DNA of 64,000 nt from Microbacterium sp. KUDC0406 (GCF_021582875.1 NZ_CP091138.1:496001-560000), one strand, 5' to 3'. Counted from the first letter of the stretch, positions 40,336 through 49,651 are shown. The notes: generated from the sequence alone by a model not told the origin. Numbers and translations are program-made.

Positions 40336-41094
40336 CTAGTGCTTGCCGTCGCCGTCGAAGTCGGGCGCGCGGTCGAACACCTCGGGGTCCAGGACGAGGG
40401 CGGACGTCTCCGGCGCGGAGGTGCCGGCCGCCTTCTGCTGTTCGGCTTCGCGGCGCACCTTGCGACGCTCGGACAGGTAGTGCCAGACGGTGACCAGGGC
40501 CGTTCCGCCGACTGCGGCGAGCAGGATCAGGTCGATGTACTCCTGCACGAAGTGGCTGAGCCACGGGATGTACGCGATGACGTAGCCGAACATCGTCAGC
40601 CCGAAGCCCCAGAGCAGCGCACCGATGAGGTTGTACAGCGAGTAGCGCTTCCACGGCATGTGCCCGACGCCGGCGGCCACCGGCGCGAAGGTGCGCACGA
40701 TCGGCACGAATCGCGCGAGCACGACGGTCAGCCCGCCGAAGCGGTCGAAGAACGCGTTCGTGCGCTCGACGTTCTTCTTGCTGAACAGCCCGGAGTCCTT
40801 GCGCTCGAAGACCGCCGGTCCGCCCTTGTGCCCGATGTAGTAGCCGACCTCGCCGCCGATGAACGCCGCAAGGGCGATCAGGAGCGACACCACCCAGATG
40901 TTCAGTCCGAAGATGTCGCTAGTGTGGGTGAGCAGGCCGGCGATCACCAGGAGGGTGTCGCCGGGGAGCAGGAATCCGACCAGCAGGCCCGTCTCGGCGA
41001 AGATGATGAAACACACCACCAGGAGCGCCCAGGGGCCCGCGCCGTCGATGATCGTGGCGGGGTCGAGCCAGGGGATGAGTCCGGCGTGGTGCAA
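40336..41094 (-). CDS. DedA-family membrane protein
   Basis: 252 residues from TTG 41094 (read HHAGLIPWLDPATIIDGAGPW), which is preferred because a GGGAG sequence lies about 8 bases upstream; longer in-frame readings run into the tRNA region. Four or more membrane segments, with the SNARE-associated/DedA core FAETGLLVGFLLPGDTLLVIAGLL, GGEVGYYIGHKGG, and RFVPIVRTFAPVAAGVGHMPWKRY. These proteins act as lipid flippases (undecaprenyl-phosphate or phospholipid) or affect membrane potential. The C-terminus is a charged tail. Confidence 0.88.
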   Translation of the reverse strand: MHHAGLIPWLDPATIIDGAGPWALLVVCFIIFAETGLLVGFLLPGDTLLVIAGLLTHTSDIFGLNIWVVSLLIALAAFIGGEVGYYIGHKGGPAVFERKDSGLFSKKNVERTNAFFDRFGGLTVVLARFVPIVRTFAPVAAGVGHMPWKRYSLYNLIGALLWGFGLTMFGYVIAYIPWLSHFVQEYIDLILLAAVGGTALVTVWHYLSERRKVRREAEQQKAAGTSAPETSALVLDPEVFDRAPDFDGDGKH

Positions 41095-41420
41095 GAGAGG
41101 CTCCCGTCGAATGGCGGTGGAACGGGCATGCGGGAATGACGAGAGAACGGCACCCCTGCCCGCGTTCCAGCATAGGGGCGCGAGGTGCTGCGCAGCCTGT
41201 GACTCTGCCTGATTCGATGCGGGGTGACGCGTGTTGTGCGGAAGGTGGGACTCGAGTCCCTCCGGCGCCCTCCACCCGCCGCAACCCGTCGAAAAGGTCG
41301 CTTTGCGCGAATCGGGCGGCGCGCGGAGCCTCCGCGCCGGTGGGGCCCGGTTGTCCAAGGGGCCTGACTTCCGCGCTTTCGGGCCCGAGACCGGACCTCC
41401 GGCCCGGCCTCGGCCCGAAG
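41095..41420. other. Gene-free stretch between dedA and tRNA-Leu
   Basis: Apart from the 20-base tRNA copy at 41236, I see no gene here. The frames are Arg/Ser-rich and unlike any family. It includes the palindrome-rich segment after 41251 (GGGACTCGAGTCCC, a perfect 14-base palindrome at 41247-41260). The dedA promoter must lie in its left part. Confidence 0.6.
41236..41255. repeat. 20-bp copy of the tRNA-Leu 3' end
   Basis: GTGCGGAAGGTGGGACTCGA here is identical to 41420-41439, which covers the 3' acceptor arm and half of the T arm of tRNA-Leu (minus strand). The two copies are 184 bases apart in the same orientation. No other part of a tRNA can be folded around the left copy. It may be a vestige of an attachment site or of a lost tRNA gene. 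Confidence 0.7.
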
Positions 41421-41502
41421 TGCGGAAGGTGGGACTCGAACCCACACGCCCGAAGGCACAGGAACCTAAATCCTGCGTGTCTACCGATTTCACCACTCCC
41501 GC
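41421..41502 (-). tRNA. tRNA-Leu (anticodon UAG)
   Basis: On the minus strand the acceptor stem GCGGGAG pairs with CTTCCGC, followed by discriminator A and no encoded CCA. The D region is TGGTGAAATCGGTAGACACGC, the anticodon stem CAGGA/TCCTG holds the loop TTTAGGT with anticodon TAG, a long variable arm TGCCTTCGGGCGT follows, and the T arm is GTGGGTTCGAGTCCCAC. The long variable arm and the GGT...AGAC D loop are typical of leucine tRNAs. It reads CUA (and CUN) codons. Confidence 0.95.
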
Positions 41503-41582
41503 GCGGCGTCAGTCAGTCTACTGTCGGGCCTTCCTGTGGATAACTTTCGAGGCCGGTTCGCGATTTCTGACACGATGCCCAC

Positions 41583-42725
41583 GTGAGTCATCCGTCCGTC
41601 GTCGTCGCCGAGCGCGTCAGGCGGCGACTGCGCCTGGAGAACACCGATCCGTCCACCGCTCCCGAAGAGGCTCGGCGCATCGCGCAGGCCGAGGTCCGGC
41701 GGCACAACGACCGGGCGCTCGCCCGCGGCGAGATGTTCATCGACGACGAACCGGCCCTGGTGCGCGACGTGCTGGCATCCGTGTCCGGCTTCGGACCGCT
41801 GCAGCCGCTGCTCGACGATCCCGAGATCGAGGAGATCCTCATCAACGCGCCGGACCGGATCTTCGTGATCCGCGACGGCGAGAAGACCCGCCTCGATCTG
41901 CGCCTCACCGATGCGATCGTGCGCGATCTCGTCGAGCGGATGCTGCATTCGACAGGGCGCCGGGTCGACATCAGCCAGCCGTTCGTCGATGCCTCCCTTC
42001 CGGACGGATCACGACTGCACGTCGCCATCGCGGACGTCGTCCGCGGCTCGTGGGCGGTGAACATCCGCAAGTTCCTTCCGCAGCATCGCACTCTGGACTC
42101 ACTGGTGGCAGGCGGATCCCTGCCGCCCGATGTCGGACGGATGCTGCGCGCGGCTGTCTCCGAGGGGCGGAGCATCATCGTGTCGGGGGCCACGCACGCC
42201 GGCAAGACGACCCTGCTCGGCGCGCTGCTGGCATCCTGCGCCGACGAGCAGCGCATCGTCACGGTCGAGGAGACCTTCGAGCTCGCCGTCGAGGGGCCCG
42301 ACGTCGTCGCGTTGCAGGGCCGGCAGGCCAGCCTCGAGGGCAGCGGCGAGATCACCCTCCGCAGGCTGGTCAAGGAAGCGCTCCGCATGCGGCCGGAGCG
42401 GCTCGTCGTCGGTGAGGTGCGCGATGCCGAGGCCCTCGATCTCGTGCTCGCGCTGAACACCGGCGTCCCCGCCGCGGGAACGATCCATGCGAACTCGGCG
42501 ACGGAAGCGCTCGACAAGCTCTGCCTGCTTCCCCTGCTGGCGGGGCGCAACATCGACCGCGCGTTCATCGCGCCGGCGCTCGCCGCGTCCGTGTCCCTCG
42601 TCGTGCACGTCGTCCGCGAGCCGGACGGGCGGCGCAGGGTCACCGAGATCCTCGCACCGACCGGTGAGGTCGCCGGCGGACGCATCCTCACCCGTCCCGT
42701 CTACCGGGCGGAGGCGCTCTCATGA
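41583..42725 (+). CDS. tadA: Tad/Flp pilus assembly ATPase (CpaF/TadA)
   Basis: 380 residues from a GTG start. It has the secretion-ATPase layout: N-terminal domain, then Walker A SGATHAGKTTLL (the usual GxxGxGKT is GATHAGKT here), Asp box TVEETFELAV, Walker B RPERLVVGEVRDAEALDLV and His box AGTIHANSA. It powers assembly of Flp pili from the inner side of the membrane. The stop and tadB start overlap (ATGA at 42722). First gene of the Tad locus here; no TadZ/CpaE-like gene lies upstream in the window. Confidence 0.92.
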   Translation: MSHPSVVVAERVRRRLRLENTDPSTAPEEARRIAQAEVRRHNDRALARGEMFIDDEPALVRDVLASVSGFGPLQPLLDDPEIEEILINAPDRIFVIRDGEKTRLDLRLTDAIVRDLVERMLHSTGRRVDISQPFVDASLPDGSRLHVAIADVVRGSWAVNIRKFLPQHRTLDSLVAGGSLPPDVGRMLRAAVSEGRSIIVSGATHAGKTTLLGALLASCADEQRIVTVEETFELAVEGPDVVALQGRQASLEGSGEITLRRLVKEALRMRPERLVVGEVRDAEALDLVLALNTGVPAAGTIHANSATEALDKLCLLPLLAGRNIDRAFIAPALAASVSLVVHVVREPDGRRRVTEILAPTGEVAGGRILTRPVYRAEALS

Positions 42726-43580
42726 CGCTGCTTCTCGGCGGGATGCTCGCCGCCGGACTCGTGCTCGTGGCGTCGCCCTGGCTCTGGCCCGGCGGTGCGC
42801 GGGCCGAGCGCCCGGCACGGGATGGCGCGCTCACTCGCCTGCTCGGGGAGTCCGGGCACGGACGCACCTCGCCGAGCACACTGATCGCCGTGATGGTCGC
42901 GGCCGCGCTCGGAGCGGCCGCGATCGCCTGGCTGCTCACATCGCTGCCCGTGCTCGGCGTGCTCGCCGCGCTCGCGGGCGCCGCCGCGCCGGTGCTCTAT
43001 CTCCGCGGACGGCGGCTGCGTCTGCGCAAAGCGCGCAGGCAGCTGTGGCCCGACGTCTGCGACCTGCTCGTCGCGGCGATCCGGGTCGGGCTCTCCCTAC
43101 CAGACGCGGTCGCCTCGCTGGCCGACAGCGCACCGCAGGCGGTGCGTCCCGCGTTCGCCGTGTTCGCCAGGGATCTGCGTGCGACGGGCCGCTTCGAGAC
43201 CAGTCTGGATCGGCTGAAGGCGACCCTGGCCGACCCGATCGCCGATCGCATCGTCGAGACCCTGCGCATGGCGCGTCAGGTCGGCGGCACGGAGCTCACC
43301 GGCGTGCTGCGCGCACTGTCGTCGTCGGTGCGCGCCGACGCCGCGCTGCGCGGCGAGGTCGAGGCGCGGCAGTCCTGGATCCGACGGGGCCGCCGTGCTC
43401 GGCAGCATCGCCCCGTGGGTGATCCTGGCGCTGCTCGCCATGCGCCCCGAGGGCGCGCGAGCCTACTCGACGCCAGAGGGTGTGCTCGTGATCTGCGTGG
43501 GGGCGGCCGTGTCGGTGGTGGCGTACCGGGTCATGCTGCGCATCGGCCGCCTTCCCGAGCCGGGGCGGTGGTTCGGATGA
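42722..43580 (+). CDS. tadB: Flp pilus assembly protein TadB (apparent frameshift)
   Basis: Membrane platform protein of the T2SF family. It opens MTLLLGGMLAAGLVLVASPWLWPGG, has further helices around VAAALGAAAIAWLL, and the T2SF core (LLVAAIRVGLSLPDAVASLAD, RQVGGTELTGVLRALSSSVRAD). After QSWIR the frame shifts at GGGG 43386-43389 (one extra base, or two missing) and continues VLGSIAPWVILALLAMRPEGARAYSTPEG to the stop at 43580. The restored protein has about 285 residues. As written the frame runs on into tadC and would fuse the two, which is not credible. Its end overlaps the tadC start. Confidence 0.85.
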
Positions 43581-44514
43581 GCGCCGTCACCGACGCCGCG
43601 ATCGCGGTGCTGCTCGGCGGTGCCCTCGGTGCGGGCCTGATCTCGATCCTCTTCGCGCTCCCGCGCTGGCGCGCACTCCCGCTCGATCGGCGCATCGCCC
43701 CGTACGTGCGCGACGTCGTCCCCGATGAGCTGCTCCCCGCCGGGGTGCTGCCCAGTTCCGGGCTGCTCCCGGTGAGTGGACGCCGGCTGCGCGATCGACT
43801 GCAGACGGGCTTCGAACGGATGCTGGGCGGTGGCGACGCACTGCGGCAGCGGCTGTCCCAGGCGGGCAGTGCTCAGGAGCCGTCGACCTTCCGCGCCCGC
43901 CAGCTCGGCTGGGCACTCGCCGGTCTCCTCGCCGGTTCGGTCGCGGTCGTCGCGCTCGCGATGTCGGGACGTCTCAGCGTGCCGACCGCGCTGCTGCCGG
44001 TCATCGGCGCCGCCGTCGGCTCGATCGGATACGACGCCCAGCTGACCGCGCGCGCGAAGGCTCGCCGGGCGCGGCTCGCCGATGAGCTGCCCACCATGCT
44101 GGAGTTCCTCGCGCTGTGCCTGGCCGCGGGGAGTCGCTGCCCGACGCCCTGAAGCGGGTGTCCGCCATCGGCACCGGAGAGCTCACCGAGGAGCTGCGCA
44201 GGGTCGTGCTGGCCGTGAACACCGGCTCACCGCTCGCCGACGCGCTCGCCGAGATGTCTGGACGCCTGCAGCTTCCGGCGCTCAGCCGCGCGGTGGACCA
44301 GCTGACTGCGGCCCTGGAGCACGGTGCCCCGCTGGCCGGGGTGCTCCAGGCCCAGGCGGGCGATGCCCGCGAGGAGGCCAAACGCGTGCTCATCGAGCAG
44401 GCCGGCCGGAAGGAGATCCTCATGCTCCTTCCCCTCGTGTTCCTCATCCTGCCGCTCTCGGTGCTGTTCGCGATCTATCCGGGGATGTTCATACTGCGGC
44501 TCGGCCTCGGCTGA
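43577..44514 (+). CDS. tadC: Flp pilus assembly protein TadC (apparent frameshift)
   Basis: Second T2SF-domain membrane protein: MSAVTDAAIAVLLGGALGAGLISILF helix, then RRARLADELPTMLEFLALCLAAG. One G is missing in GGGG 44128-44131, so the frame stops early at 44152; with it restored the protein continues ESLPDALKRVSAIGTGELTEELRRVV and ends with the helices ILMLLPLVFLILPLSVLFAIYPGMFIL at 44514, about 312 residues. With TadB it forms the inner-membrane base on which TadA acts. An interrupted pilin gene follows. Confidence 0.86.
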
Positions 44515-44533
44515 GTCAGATCGGAGGAGACAC

Positions 44534-44656
44534 ATGACCACCATCAAGAGCTTGTTCCGCGGCGCACGCGAACTCGCCGCCGACGAGCGCGGCGATGTGC
44601 CGGGCTGGGTGCTCGTCACGTTGATGACGGCCGGCCTACCAGCCGTAACAGCCTGA
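44534..44656 (+). pseudogene. Flp-type pilin, 5' part (gene interrupted by the element)
   Basis: ATG 44534 with GGAGGAG upstream. It codes MTTIKSLFRGARELAADERGDVPGWVLVTLMTAGL, that is a basic leader, a short acidic region and the start of a hydrophobic segment, as in small Flp-like pilins between TadC and TadE. After position 44637 the sequence is that of the mobile element, which adds PAVTA and a stop. Joining base 44637 to 52587 restores an in-frame LVVLIWAVAGPALTNLFEQAMS continuation. The intact gene would code 62 residues. Confidence 0.8.
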
Positions 44657-44757
44657 GCCTATTTAGCCGGTATCGCCGCGTCGTTGCTGGGCTCGCGAGC
44701 CGCGCGCTTCGTCGTGTCGTGCGCGGGCCTGCGATCTATGTTGACGGGAAGGCTGTG

Positions 44758-45924
44758 CTACCGGTTGCCCTTCGCGCGATTGTGCGGGACGCACAGCATC
44801 TCGCAGTTGGCCAGATCAGTTGCGCCACCCTTCGACCACGCGGCGACGTGATCGGCATCCATTTCGGCGCGAGCGTAGATGCGAGCCTTGTTGGCGTTGT
44901 TCCCGACGGCGCACAGCGGGCAGTTCGAAGCACCGGCTGCCTTAGCCTTTGCGGTCTGCTGCGTGTAGGCGAGATTCTTCGTCTTCTCGTCGAACAGGCG
45001 GATGTCGAGCAATTGCGGTTCTTTCTCGCCACCGAGCAGATACTCGTAAATGCCCTTTCGGCTGTTGACGCCAGGGTCTCCCCGCAGCTCCTCAAGCCGA
45101 GCCTCCATCTTCGAGGCGCTGTACGACTGCGAATGAAAGCGCTCGTACATCGCGCCCCAGTCGAGACCGCGCATCTCCTTGTCCGGCGGACGAATGAACA
45201 CACTCCCGACCCAATCGATGACGGACGTGAAGTAGGTTCGGAGGCCGTTGATATCAGCATCCAAGCGATGCGCGCCGAGGTAGCCATCTACGGTCTTGGC
45301 TTCGGATGAAGCGACCCAGTCCAAGGCTTCGGCGAGGATGTCCTGACGCTTGGGATCACCCGAGATGTACGACTGCCACTTCTGCATGTTGGCGTTGTGC
45401 GAGTTGCTGTACTCCGCCTTGGCCTTCGTGACGAACGGGCCAGAGTAGATGGCGTTCAGCAGCTCTTGCTTGTTCAGCGGGACACCGGCGATGTTGATCG
45501 TCTGGAACCACTGCTTGATCTCGTCTTCGTCGCCGTCGCACTCGTAGATGTCGAGCTTCGTGTCCAGAATCTTCTGCTGCAGGTTCTTCGGGAGTGACGA
45601 GAAGGTTTGCTCCTTGCCATCGACCTTGATGGCGAACTTGCCGGTGACGAAGCGACCCACGCTCGTGATGCGCTGCTGGCCGTCGAGCACTTCGAGTGTC
45701 GGGCCTTCGACGTTGAAATAGATCAGCCCGAGCGGATAGCCCTTGAGCAGCGAGTCGATGACCGCCGCATCGCGCTTACCGTCGTTGTAGATGTAGTTGC
45801 GCTGGTACTCGGGCTGAATGACCAGCTTGCCGTCGAGGCCAAACAGGCCCTTGCCTTCGAGCTCGTTGTAGACGAAGCCCTTGAGCACCTCGCCGACCGT
45901 GTAATGCTGAAGCTCGGTCTTCAC
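44758..45924 (-). CDS. DUF262 + HNH endonuclease protein
   Basis: 388 residues, GTG start overlapping the methyltransferase stop (45921-45924). The N-terminal DUF262 (GmrS/SspE-type) domain shows PEYQRNY at 38-44 and the diagnostic [11 protein letters not shown] at 79-89; in related proteins this motif binds or hydrolyses nucleotide. The C-terminal HNH nuclease has CPLC 335-338, DADHVAAW with the catalytic DH at 358-359, N373, LC 377-378 and HNRAKG near the end, so it looks complete. Likely an NTP-dependent DNA nuclease. The tight pairing with an adenine methyltransferase suggests restriction or defence; specificity is unknown. Confidence 0.85.
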   Translation of the reverse strand: MKTELQHYTVGEVLKGFVYNELEGKGLFGLDGKLVIQPEYQRNYIYNDGKRDAAVIDSLLKGYPLGLIYFNVEGPTLEVLDGQQRITSVGRFVTGKFAIKVDGKEQTFSSLPKNLQQKILDTKLDIYECDGDEDEIKQWFQTINIAGVPLNKQELLNAIYSGPFVTKAKAEYSNSHNANMQKWQSYISGDPKRQDILAEALDWVASSEAKTVDGYLGAHRLDADINGLRTYFTSVIDWVGSVFIRPPDKEMRGLDWGAMYERFHSQSYSASKMEARLEELRGDPGVNSRKGIYEYLLGGEKEPQLLDIRLFDEKTKNLAYTQQTAKAKAAGASNCPLCAVGNNANKARIYARAEMDADHVAAWSKGGATDLANCEMLCVPHNRAKGNR

Positions 45925-47117
45925 TGGTCGACCTTTCGGTGGCGAATGAACAGACGCTGGTACATGCAGTGCGCCGCACCATCGTCATCCGTCAAGTACG
46001 CGATCTGTACCCGCCACGTCCGGTCGTTGGCGCGATGCTTGGCTTGGACTTCAGTCGAAGGTGGTGTGAAGAAGCCGCACTCGTCGGACTGTGCCCATTC
46101 GAGATGGTGACTGCGCCCCAATATCTCAAACTGGTCGGGGTTGTACTTGTCAAGAAAAGTGATGGGGACGCCCATCACGCCCTCGTAATCACTGGGGATC
46201 GAGTCCGTGTATGAGACTTCGATCGCGTCGTAATTCTCGTACTTTCGGTACTCGCCACCCTTCAAGTCCTTATGCCGGCTGAACCGCAGGTTGTCGGCGA
46301 CCGTCATCATCTGCATGGGCTCGTGACGCCGACCGTGGTCGATGTTCGTGAACCAGCATGAGTTGCCCAGACGCGTGAAGTCGTAATCGTCGGTGGGCGG
46401 ATATCCCAAGCGCTCAGCTTTGCGCCTGTCGGCCTCGCTGACTTGTGCACCCTTCGGCACCCCGAACACCATGTCGGTTGTGTTCCCCGTCGCGCCTTTC
46501 CACAGCTCATTGCCCTGAAGCCTCGGGAAGATCTCCCTGTAGGTCACTGCGTTGTTGTTGCCGATAACGGAGAACTTCTTTCCTCCGGCGAACAGCCAAT
46601 TGACGAACTCGCGGAACAGACTGAACGGCGGGTTGGTGATCACGACATCCGCCTCATCGCGCAGAGCGGTGACTTCGGCGCTCAGAAAGTCGCCGTTCCC
46701 GTCGAGGTACTCCCACTGGAGGTCGTCGATGTTGATCACGCCGTCTCCGGAGATGTCGTCGGACTCCAGAACAAACTTCTTGCCGTTCAGCCGCGTCTTC
46801 GTCGCGTCGAACTTCGGGTCTGCGGTCTCGAACAAGGTGGGCGCATAGAACTGGCCGGCCGGGTTGCTGTCCGGCGCGAAGGAAGTTGAGATCAGCTTCT
46901 TCAGTCCGAAATCTACGAAGTGGAGCGCGAAGTACTTCGCGAAGTTGCTCCACTCGGGGTCGTCGCACGGGAGCAGAACGATCTTGTCCCGGAACACATC
47001 GGGGTCGAACTCCAAGTAGGCGTTCATCTCGCGCTCGATGTCCGCCCACTGCGTGTAGAACTCATCGTTCTTCGCGCTCTTCGCCGCCGACAGATTGCTG
47101 TTCGCTGCGATCGTCAT
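45921..47117 (-). CDS. EcoRI-family adenine-specific DNA methyltransferase
   Basis: 398 residues from ATG 47117 ([30 protein letters not shown]). The early KNDEFYTQ and the segment [16 protein letters not shown] (about 48-63) are hallmarks of the M.EcoRI family, and [18 protein letters not shown] contains the N6-adenine catalytic NPPF (162-165). It methylates adenine in duplex DNA using SAM. It sits first in a two-gene leftward unit: the DUF262/HNH gene begins inside its stop. The target need not be GAATTC. No classic EcoRI endonuclease is adjacent, which makes the partner gene the candidate nuclease. Confidence 0.88.
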   Translation of the reverse strand: MTIAANSNLSAAKSAKNDEFYTQWADIEREMNAYLEFDPDVFRDKIVLLPCDDPEWSNFAKYFALHFVDFGLKKLISTSFAPDSNPAGQFYAPTLFETADPKFDATKTRLNGKKFVLESDDISGDGVINIDDLQWEYLDGNGDFLSAEVTALRDEADVVITNPPFSLFREFVNWLFAGGKKFSVIGNNNAVTYREIFPRLQGNELWKGATGNTTDMVFGVPKGAQVSEADRRKAERLGYPPTDDYDFTRLGNSCWFTNIDHGRRHEPMQMMTVADNLRFSRHKDLKGGEYRKYENYDAIEVSYTDSIPSDYEGVMGVPITFLDKYNPDQFEILGRSHHLEWAQSDECGFFTPPSTEVQAKHRANDRTWRVQIAYLTDDDGAAHCMYQRLFIRHRKVDQ

Positions 47118-47222
47118 CGTCCTCGCCCTTCCGTTCTGCCGCCGAGAACGGGGCCCGCTCCACATGGTAGCGGCGAGCTCGGACAGTGTCGCGCACCGAG
47201 ACCCGAGGTGTGTCCGAATCGC

Positions 47223-48101
47223 CTACAGTGTCACTCCGACGAGCCGCGCGACCTGCTGTCGGAGCGAGTCGCGGTCGCCCGCGTGGTTCCACGCCGTGCC
47301 GTCGCTCCGACCGCGAGCCTGCGACCACGGGCGGATGCCGTCGAGGTCGAGCGTGCCGGGGACACGACGGCGGATGGCGCGGTCGGGGTCGATGAAGGCC
47401 ACGAAGGCGTCGTACCAGCCGCCGCCGTCGCGCTTGGTGATCCAGCACGTCACGCAGAGCCCGTCCCCGGGCCATGCCTCGCTCTTGCGGCGTCCGTGTG
47501 CGCTCGTCGTGCCGCACCATGCGCATGGTCCGCCGTCGAGAGCGCGGCTCGGGCGCATGTCAACGCTCACGTCCACGAGGCCGCGCTGGCAGTCGCGGAT
47601 GACGAACGGATCGACAGCCGACCAGCGTTCGCGTGCTGACTGCTTGGTCGTCGCGTCGGGGAGCCAGGTGGGTGAGAAGCGGCGCGAGTACGCGGCGAGA
47701 GCGCCTGGGATGCTGAGACGGTGCACGAGCGCCGACAGCTGTGGGCCGCTCACGCTCGCGTCCGGGATCGGCGCGCCGAGCGCGGACAGCGCGTAGAGCG
47801 CGCACTGGACACGCCAGGTCGCGACCGACCCGAGGGAGGCCCGAAGGTGGCGATGCACCGTGGCGATGCTCTGGGCGGTGCTGTCGAGCGCGCGGCAGTC
47901 GTCGCACGTCGGGAGGCTCGTGCTCGCGCCGTCCTGCATGGTTTCACTCCGCTCACCGCCAGGGGTCGCGTGGAGGCGGCTGAGCACCGGGTAGTCGGTC
48001 AGGTGCTCGGGCGCTGTGGCGATGCCGCAGACGGCGCACGGCAGGAGTCCTTCGGGTGTCGCTCGGAGCCCGATGGGCGAAAGGTCACTGGTCATGGGCA
48101 T
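47223..48101 (-). CDS. Hypothetical zinc-finger-like protein of the element
   Basis: 292 residues. Cysteine pairs are spaced as in zinc ribbons: CAVC (22-25), CDDC (66-69), CAWC (193-196) and CVTC (216-219). The middle part (SIATVHRHLRASLGSVATWRVQCALYALSALGAPI) is helical. No family recognised. It may bind DNA or act in control of replication. It overlaps the end of the preceding gene in the leftward chain. An ATG two codons later is an equal start candidate. Confidence 0.65.
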   Translation of the reverse strand: MPMTSDLSPIGLRATPEGLLPCAVCGIATAPEHLTDYPVLSRLHATPGGERSETMQDGASTSLPTCDDCRALDSTAQSIATVHRHLRASLGSVATWRVQCALYALSALGAPIPDASVSGPQLSALVHRLSIPGALAAYSRRFSPTWLPDATTKQSARERWSAVDPFVIRDCQRGLVDVSVDMRPSRALDGGPCAWCGTTSAHGRRKSEAWPGDGLCVTCWITKRDGGGWYDAFVAFIDPDRAIRRRVPGTLDLDGIRPWSQARGRSDGTAWNHAGDRDSLRQQVARLVGVTL

Positions 48102-48381
48102 GGGGTTCCTCCTCGACGGCCACGGAGTAGAACGAGGCCGGGTTCTCGTAGCGCCAACGACGTGATCGTGGCGGCTCTGGTGCCGGTGCCGCTGGTGCGG
48201 GCTCCGGTCGGATGGTGTGTTCAGCGGCGACGAGCACGGGGGTGGCGCGGGTTTCAGCAGCGCGAATGCGGGCGGCGCGCTGACGCTCGGCCTCGGCGGC
48301 TTCGGCTCGTTGTCGCTCTTGGGCGGCGGCGAGGTCGCGACGTATGTTCTCGGTCTGCCAGGACTCGCCCGGATACTTCAT
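48085..48381 (-). CDS. Small helical protein of the element
   Basis: 98 residues. Residues 8-47 are a strongly charged helix (IRRDLAAAQERQRAEAAEAERQRAARIRAAE), likely a coiled coil, followed by a Pro/Ala-rich linker and a basic RSRRWRYENPASFY stretch. Function unknown. The start overlaps the stop of the preceding gene (ATGA at 48378-48381). Confidence 0.6.
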   Translation of the reverse strand: MKYPGESWQTENIRRDLAAAQERQRAEAAEAERQRAARIRAAETRATPVLVAAEHTIRPEPAPAAPAPEPPRSRRWRYENPASFYSVAVEEEPHAHDQ

Positions 48382-48710
48382 GGGACGATTCCGATGTTCA
48401 TCCGCCTGGTGATGCGGTCGCCGCAGACGCCGTGCGCACCTCGGAAGCAGTAGGCACCCGGCTGGGCATCGTGCACGGTGCAGGCGATTGCCAGCGTCCC
48501 AGGCATGACAGCATCACGGGCGATCTGCGATGCCACGAGCGCGACGACGGCGGGGTCAGCGACCGGGTGGTCGTCCCACACGTCGCGGTCGTCGCGGCGG
48601 GACTCGCGGGTGCGGAACTCCCGATCCATCACCCTGTCGGCCGTCTCGGGATCGAGGCCACCGTGCTGGGCTGATCGGATGCGATGAGAATCATCAATGC
48701 GGTGTGTCAT
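48378..48710 (-). CDS. Small hypothetical protein of the element
   Basis: 110 residues from ATG 48710, chosen because it overlaps the upstream stop (ATGA), the rule in this cluster. The N-terminal half is rich in Asp/Arg, and the C-terminal IACTVHDAQPGAYCFRGAHGVCGDRI has three cysteines and two histidines in a compact stretch, like small zinc-binding proteins of actinophages. Unknown role. Confidence 0.6.
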   Translation of the reverse strand: MTHRIDDSHRIRSAQHGGLDPETADRVMDREFRTRESRRDDRDVWDDHPVADPAVVALVASQIARDAVMPGTLAIACTVHDAQPGAYCFRGAHGVCGDRITRRMNIGIVP

Positions 48711-49006
48711 GTCGGGCTCCACTCGAACTCGGGATGCTGGTCGGGGATCGCGGCGAGGAGGTCAGCGCGTCGTGCCTGCTCCATCCGCGTGATGTCGGAT
48801 CGGTACGGAGCCAGTCGGCGGGTGCGTTCAGCAGCGGCGGCGAGCGGATCGACGGGCGCGGGCTCCGGGTGGTCGCTGAGTGCGTCGAGGCGAGCGCGAG
48901 CGCTAGCGGCACGAGCACGGGCCACGGCGGCGGCGTCGGCACGCTTGCGGCGCTCGGTGGACTCGCGCATGCCGCGCAGGATCGCGGCCTTGCTCATGGC
49001 GGTCAT
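48707..49006 (-). CDS. Small helical protein of the element
   Basis: 99 residues, Ala/Arg-rich and mostly helical (MSKAAILRGMRESTERRKRADAAAVARARA), with a second helical part DITRMEQARRADLLAAIPDQHP. No recognisable family. The start overlaps the stop of the HTH gene upstream in the chain. Confidence 0.55.
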   Translation of the reverse strand: MTAMSKAAILRGMRESTERRKRADAAAVARARAASARARLDALSDHPEPAPVDPLAAAAERTRRLAPYRSDITRMEQARRADLLAAIPDQHPEFEWSPT

Positions 49007-49410
49007 CGTCGTTCCCCGCTCATGGTGGCGACGAGGCGGTCGAACTCGGCTTCGAAACGCTCGCGGTATTCGACGGTCACGAGGGTGATGTCCTGCTGAG
49101 TGTCAAGGCCCATGAGCCTCGCACGGCGAGCGCTGAGCCGGATCAGCGTGTCGATGGCTCGTGCGTTGCCCGATAGCGCCTGAGGCCACAGAGCCGCCTG
49201 CATCGCGTCGAGGCGTGCGGACTCGATCTGCCGCAAGCTGTCCACGGCCTCGACGGTGTTCGCGGCCAGCGCCTCCATGACGAGCTGGTGGGCGCGTCCG
49301 ACGCTCACATCGAGTTGGCGAGCGATGGAGCGGTACGGCGCGCCAGCCTCGCGGAGGCGGACGGCGAGCGCTCGGTTCTCAGCGATGCGGGTGCGGTCAC
49401 GAGTGCTCAT
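49003..49410 (-). CDS. HTH protein, similar to phage terminase small subunit or helix-turn-helix regulators
   Basis: 135 residues. The helix-turn-helix LREAGAPYRSIARQLDVSVGRAHQLVMEAL lies at residues 20-49. A helical middle (ESARLDAMQAALWPQALSGNARAIDTLIRLSARRARLMGLD) follows and looks like the dimerisation part of terminase small subunits or small DNA-binding phage proteins. It could bind the element's origin, or packaging sites of a helper phage if the element is a satellite. Confidence 0.7.
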   Translation of the reverse strand: MSTRDRTRIAENRALAVRLREAGAPYRSIARQLDVSVGRAHQLVMEALAANTVEAVDSLRQIESARLDAMQAALWPQALSGNARAIDTLIRLSARRARLMGLDTQQDITLVTVEYRERFEAEFDRLVATMSGERR

Positions 49411-49651
49411 GTTCAGTCCCCTGGTTCAGCAGAATCGGCCTGAACGGTGCCGGAGTCTGCCCGCCGAACGCGTTGCGGCGGTGCTCTTGCGCCATGGCGA
49501 TGAGCGTGGCCCGCAGGCTCTCTGTGGTCGCGTTCGGGTCGGGCTTGACACCCTCGGGCAGCCCCCGGCGCTTCATCGCCAACAGGATGCCGATGAGGAC
49601 CTCGCGGCGTGCGCGATCCAGCGGGTCAGTGGGTGGAGTGGGTCGGGGCAT
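49397..49651 (-). CDS. Small hypothetical protein of the element
   Basis: 84 residues with a helical core LDRARREVLIGILLAMKRRGLPEG and a second helix ESLRATLIAMAQEHRRNAFGG. Unknown. Overlaps its neighbours in the leftward chain on both sides (the HTH gene starts inside it). Confidence 0.55.
   Translation of the reverse strand: MPRPTPPTDPLDRARREVLIGILLAMKRRGLPEGVKPDPNATTESLRATLIAMAQEHRRNAFGGQTPAPFRPILLNQGTEHEHS

Noticed and set aside
42722..44152. TadB-TadC fusion protein of 476 residues
   Set aside because: The middle is an Arg/Gly-rich out-of-frame stretch; the natural TadB end and TadC start overlap at 43,577-43,580, so this is a frameshift artefact rather than a fusion.
44719..45309. Plus-strand 196-codon frame at the left end of the element
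   Set aside because: Antisense to the DUF262/HNH gene, whose motifs are complete; no independent evidence.
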